Source of the DNA: Rhodothermus bifroesti
GTDB taxonomy: Bacteria > Bacteroidota > Rhodothermia > Rhodothermales > Rhodothermaceae
Direction of reading: 5' to 3'
DNA length: 64,000 nucleotides
Assembly: GCF_017908595.1 (NCBI RefSeq)
Contig: NZ_JAGKTL010000002.1
Span: 674,147 to 738,146 of the forward strand
Below the pieces are notes generated by a model. The model was not told the origin of the DNA. It saw nothing but the letters and a program-made list of their open reading frames with translations, and made no database searches. This document shows, piece after piece, positions 62,927 to 64,000 of this stretch (within the stretch, counting starts at the first letter, position 1; every line of letters starts with the position of its first letter). Both the position numbers and the translations under genes were made by a program.

Positions 62927-64000
62927 ATGCGGCGAGTAACGGTTATTACCCTTTTGTGCTTACTCCTCAGCGACATCTCCTTAGCCCAAACGACGTACAC
63001 TTTCACTGGAGAAGGGGGCACGCCAAACTGGAACGTACCTCAAAACTGGAATCCTCAAGGCGTACCTGGACCCAACGACATCGCAATCATTCCCGACCGG
63101 GAGCCTGGCCGTATCTATGACGTCGGCTTAACAAGCAACGTTACGGTAGGCAAGCTCATCGTAGGGCGGGATAACACGTTCGACCTGCGCGGATATAACC
63201 TCACCCTACAACAGGGGGGAACTATGGCCGAAGGCTCGCGGCTCTTTTTTGGTAGCAGCGGCACCCTAACAGTAGCGGCCGACTCGTTTGTAGTGCACGG
63301 AGAAGTGAACTTCATAGGACGTATTGCCGGAACAGGACAGTTCATCAACCGCGGACGACTCTATACCTCTAACACTGGCGCCACCATCGCCGGCAATTTG
63401 ATCAACTATGGCACCGTCGACGTCTCTAACGGCTATTGGCGGTTTGCCCAAGGCGGCTCCTACACCAACTACGGCTCCACTACCATCACCCTCTCCTCGG
63501 GTCGTTATGATTGGCACACCACAGACAGCAGCCAGCCCCTGTCAACCATCCGCAACTACGGCCGCTGGCAGCTCCAACTAGGCCAAGGTGCCCATTGGAT
63601 GGTAGGATACTACAACCCTAGCTTGCTACGCTTTGAACTCTACGGCGACACCCTCTACGGCCGCGGCCAAAACAGCACTGTCCGTATCTACAGCCAAGCC
63701 CTGCTAAGCGGCAACCCTACCATCCGCCTAGACTCCATCGCCTGGTACTTCCAAGGCCAAACCACCATAGCCGACTCCGTTAGCGGCTCAGCCACCACAA
63801 CGTTCTTCTTTGGTCAATGGGGCGGCACGCTCAGCTCAGCCGACTCCAGCCGCGGCGCCGTGCTGCACATTGAAGGCTCCGGCTTCGGCCTGGGTGGCGA
63901 GACCCGCCTTAGCGGACGCATCCTCAACCGCGGACGACTCTATACCTCTAACACTGGCGCCACCATCGCCGGCAATTTGATCAACTATGGCACCGTCGAC
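62927..64000 (+). CDS. Secreted repeat-rich surface protein (C-terminus beyond window)
   Basis: The frame starts at the ATG at 62927 and stays open for 358 codons to the window edge. A signal peptide (VTVITLLCLLLSDISLAQ-like, residues 1-21) is followed by beta-rich repeats of the kind found in surface adhesins (NRGRLYTSNTGATIAGNLIN, INYGTVDVSN, NYGRWQLQLG). Asn-Tyr-Gly and Gly-x-Thr steps repeat through the sequence. An exact DNA repeat (63345-63421 and 63924-64000) shows that the gene contains nearly identical 193-residue modules. It probably ends in a T9SS sorting domain outside the window (inference). It is directly downstream of the T9SS protein and palindrome copy 3. Confidence 0.8.
   Translation, partial: MRRVTVITLLCLLLSDISLAQTTYTFTGEGGTPNWNVPQNWNPQGVPGPNDIAIIPDREPGRIYDVGLTSNVTVGKLIVGRDNTFDLRGYNLTLQQGGTMAEGSRLFFGSSGTLTVAADSFVVHGEVNFIGRIAGTGQFINRGRLYTSNTGATIAGNLINYGTVDVSNGYWRFAQGGSYTNYGSTTITLSSGRYDWHTTDSSQPLSTIRNYGRWQLQLGQGAHWMVGYYNPSLLRFELYGDTLYGRGQNSTVRIYSQALLSGNPTIRLDSIAWYFQGQTTIADSVSGSATTTFFFGQWGGTLSSADSSRGAVLHIEGSGFGLGGETRLSGRILNRGRLYTSNTGATIAGNLINYGTVD
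63345..63421 (+). repeat. Exact 77-bp direct repeat, first copy
   Basis: Identical base for base to 63924-64000, 579 bases (193 codons) downstream. The second copy reaches the window end, so the true repeat may be longer. It encodes NRGRLYTSNTGATIAG and the following residues. Confidence 0.9.
63924..64000 (+). repeat. Exact 77-bp direct repeat, second copy (cut by window edge)
   Basis: Identical to 63345-63421. The identity continues to the last base of the window. Confidence 0.9.

Overview
The window looks like chromosomal DNA of a Bacteroidota/Rhodothermota bacterium, most likely Rhodothermus-like. This is inferred from gene content: a type IX secretion (T9SS) sorting tail, a histidine kinase with a Reg_prop-like propeller, menaquinone-type MenB, the fused mutase IcmF, a TonB-family protein, SLBB export protein, and GC-rich, Arg/Ala/Leu-rich proteins. 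I see no rRNA, tRNA, CRISPR array, insertion sequence, integrase or phage gene. About 50 genes fill the window with short gaps.

Layout. 1-13 kb is mostly minus strand: a truncated peptidase/propeller/barrel protein, icmF, menB with a phosphopantetheinyl transferase, Mn superoxide dismutase, a PH/SHOCT-like protein, rsmB, a Rieske-flavoprotein reductase and a quinone oxidoreductase. 13-25.5 kb holds mdh, a lipoprotein PQQ dehydrogenase with its own haem c, a large outer-membrane barrel protein, a small helical protein, an NHL-type propeller, purD, a gamma carbonic anhydrase and mutS. 25.7-38 kb is a phenylacetate catabolic island (paaABCD, then paaG-paaH-paaI-paaJ-paaZ). It is interrupted on the other strand by a fused alpha/beta branched-chain 2-oxoacid dehydrogenase E1 and an unusual Rossmann protein. 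38-54 kb is housekeeping and envelope: PH-like and DUF454 membrane proteins, polysaccharide deacetylase, alaS, 3-methyladenine glycosylase, TPR protein, thiolase, cold-shock protein, DUF72 protein, a seven-SLBB export protein, thiE, nrnA and pepA. 54-58 kb is a stress operon (two tandem universal stress proteins, a TonB-like protein, an Acg-type nitroreductase). 58-64 kb, divergent from it, is a histidine kinase, a NarL-type regulator, a T9SS substrate and the start of a repeat-rich secreted protein.

How the genes work together. The island breaks ring-type CoA thioesters down to acetyl-CoA and succinyl-CoA, while the fused E1 and IcmF handle branched-chain acyl-CoAs. A 14-bp near-palindrome (consensus YGGAASCGSTTTCA with a central CpG) lies in front of icmF, paaA, the E1 gene, paaG, paaJ and a stand-alone thiolase, so I infer one acyl-CoA/phenylacetate regulon whose regulator is not in the window. 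A different 19-bp palindrome (TGTAGG-N7-CCTACA) precedes both the stress operon and the nitroreductase gene. A third palindrome (AATCACCC-N4-GGGTGATT) sits at the ends of three consecutive genes in the kinase locus. These three signals, a three-hairpin candidate RNA after pepA, and an exact 77-bp repeat spaced 579 bp in the last gene are the most unusual observations.
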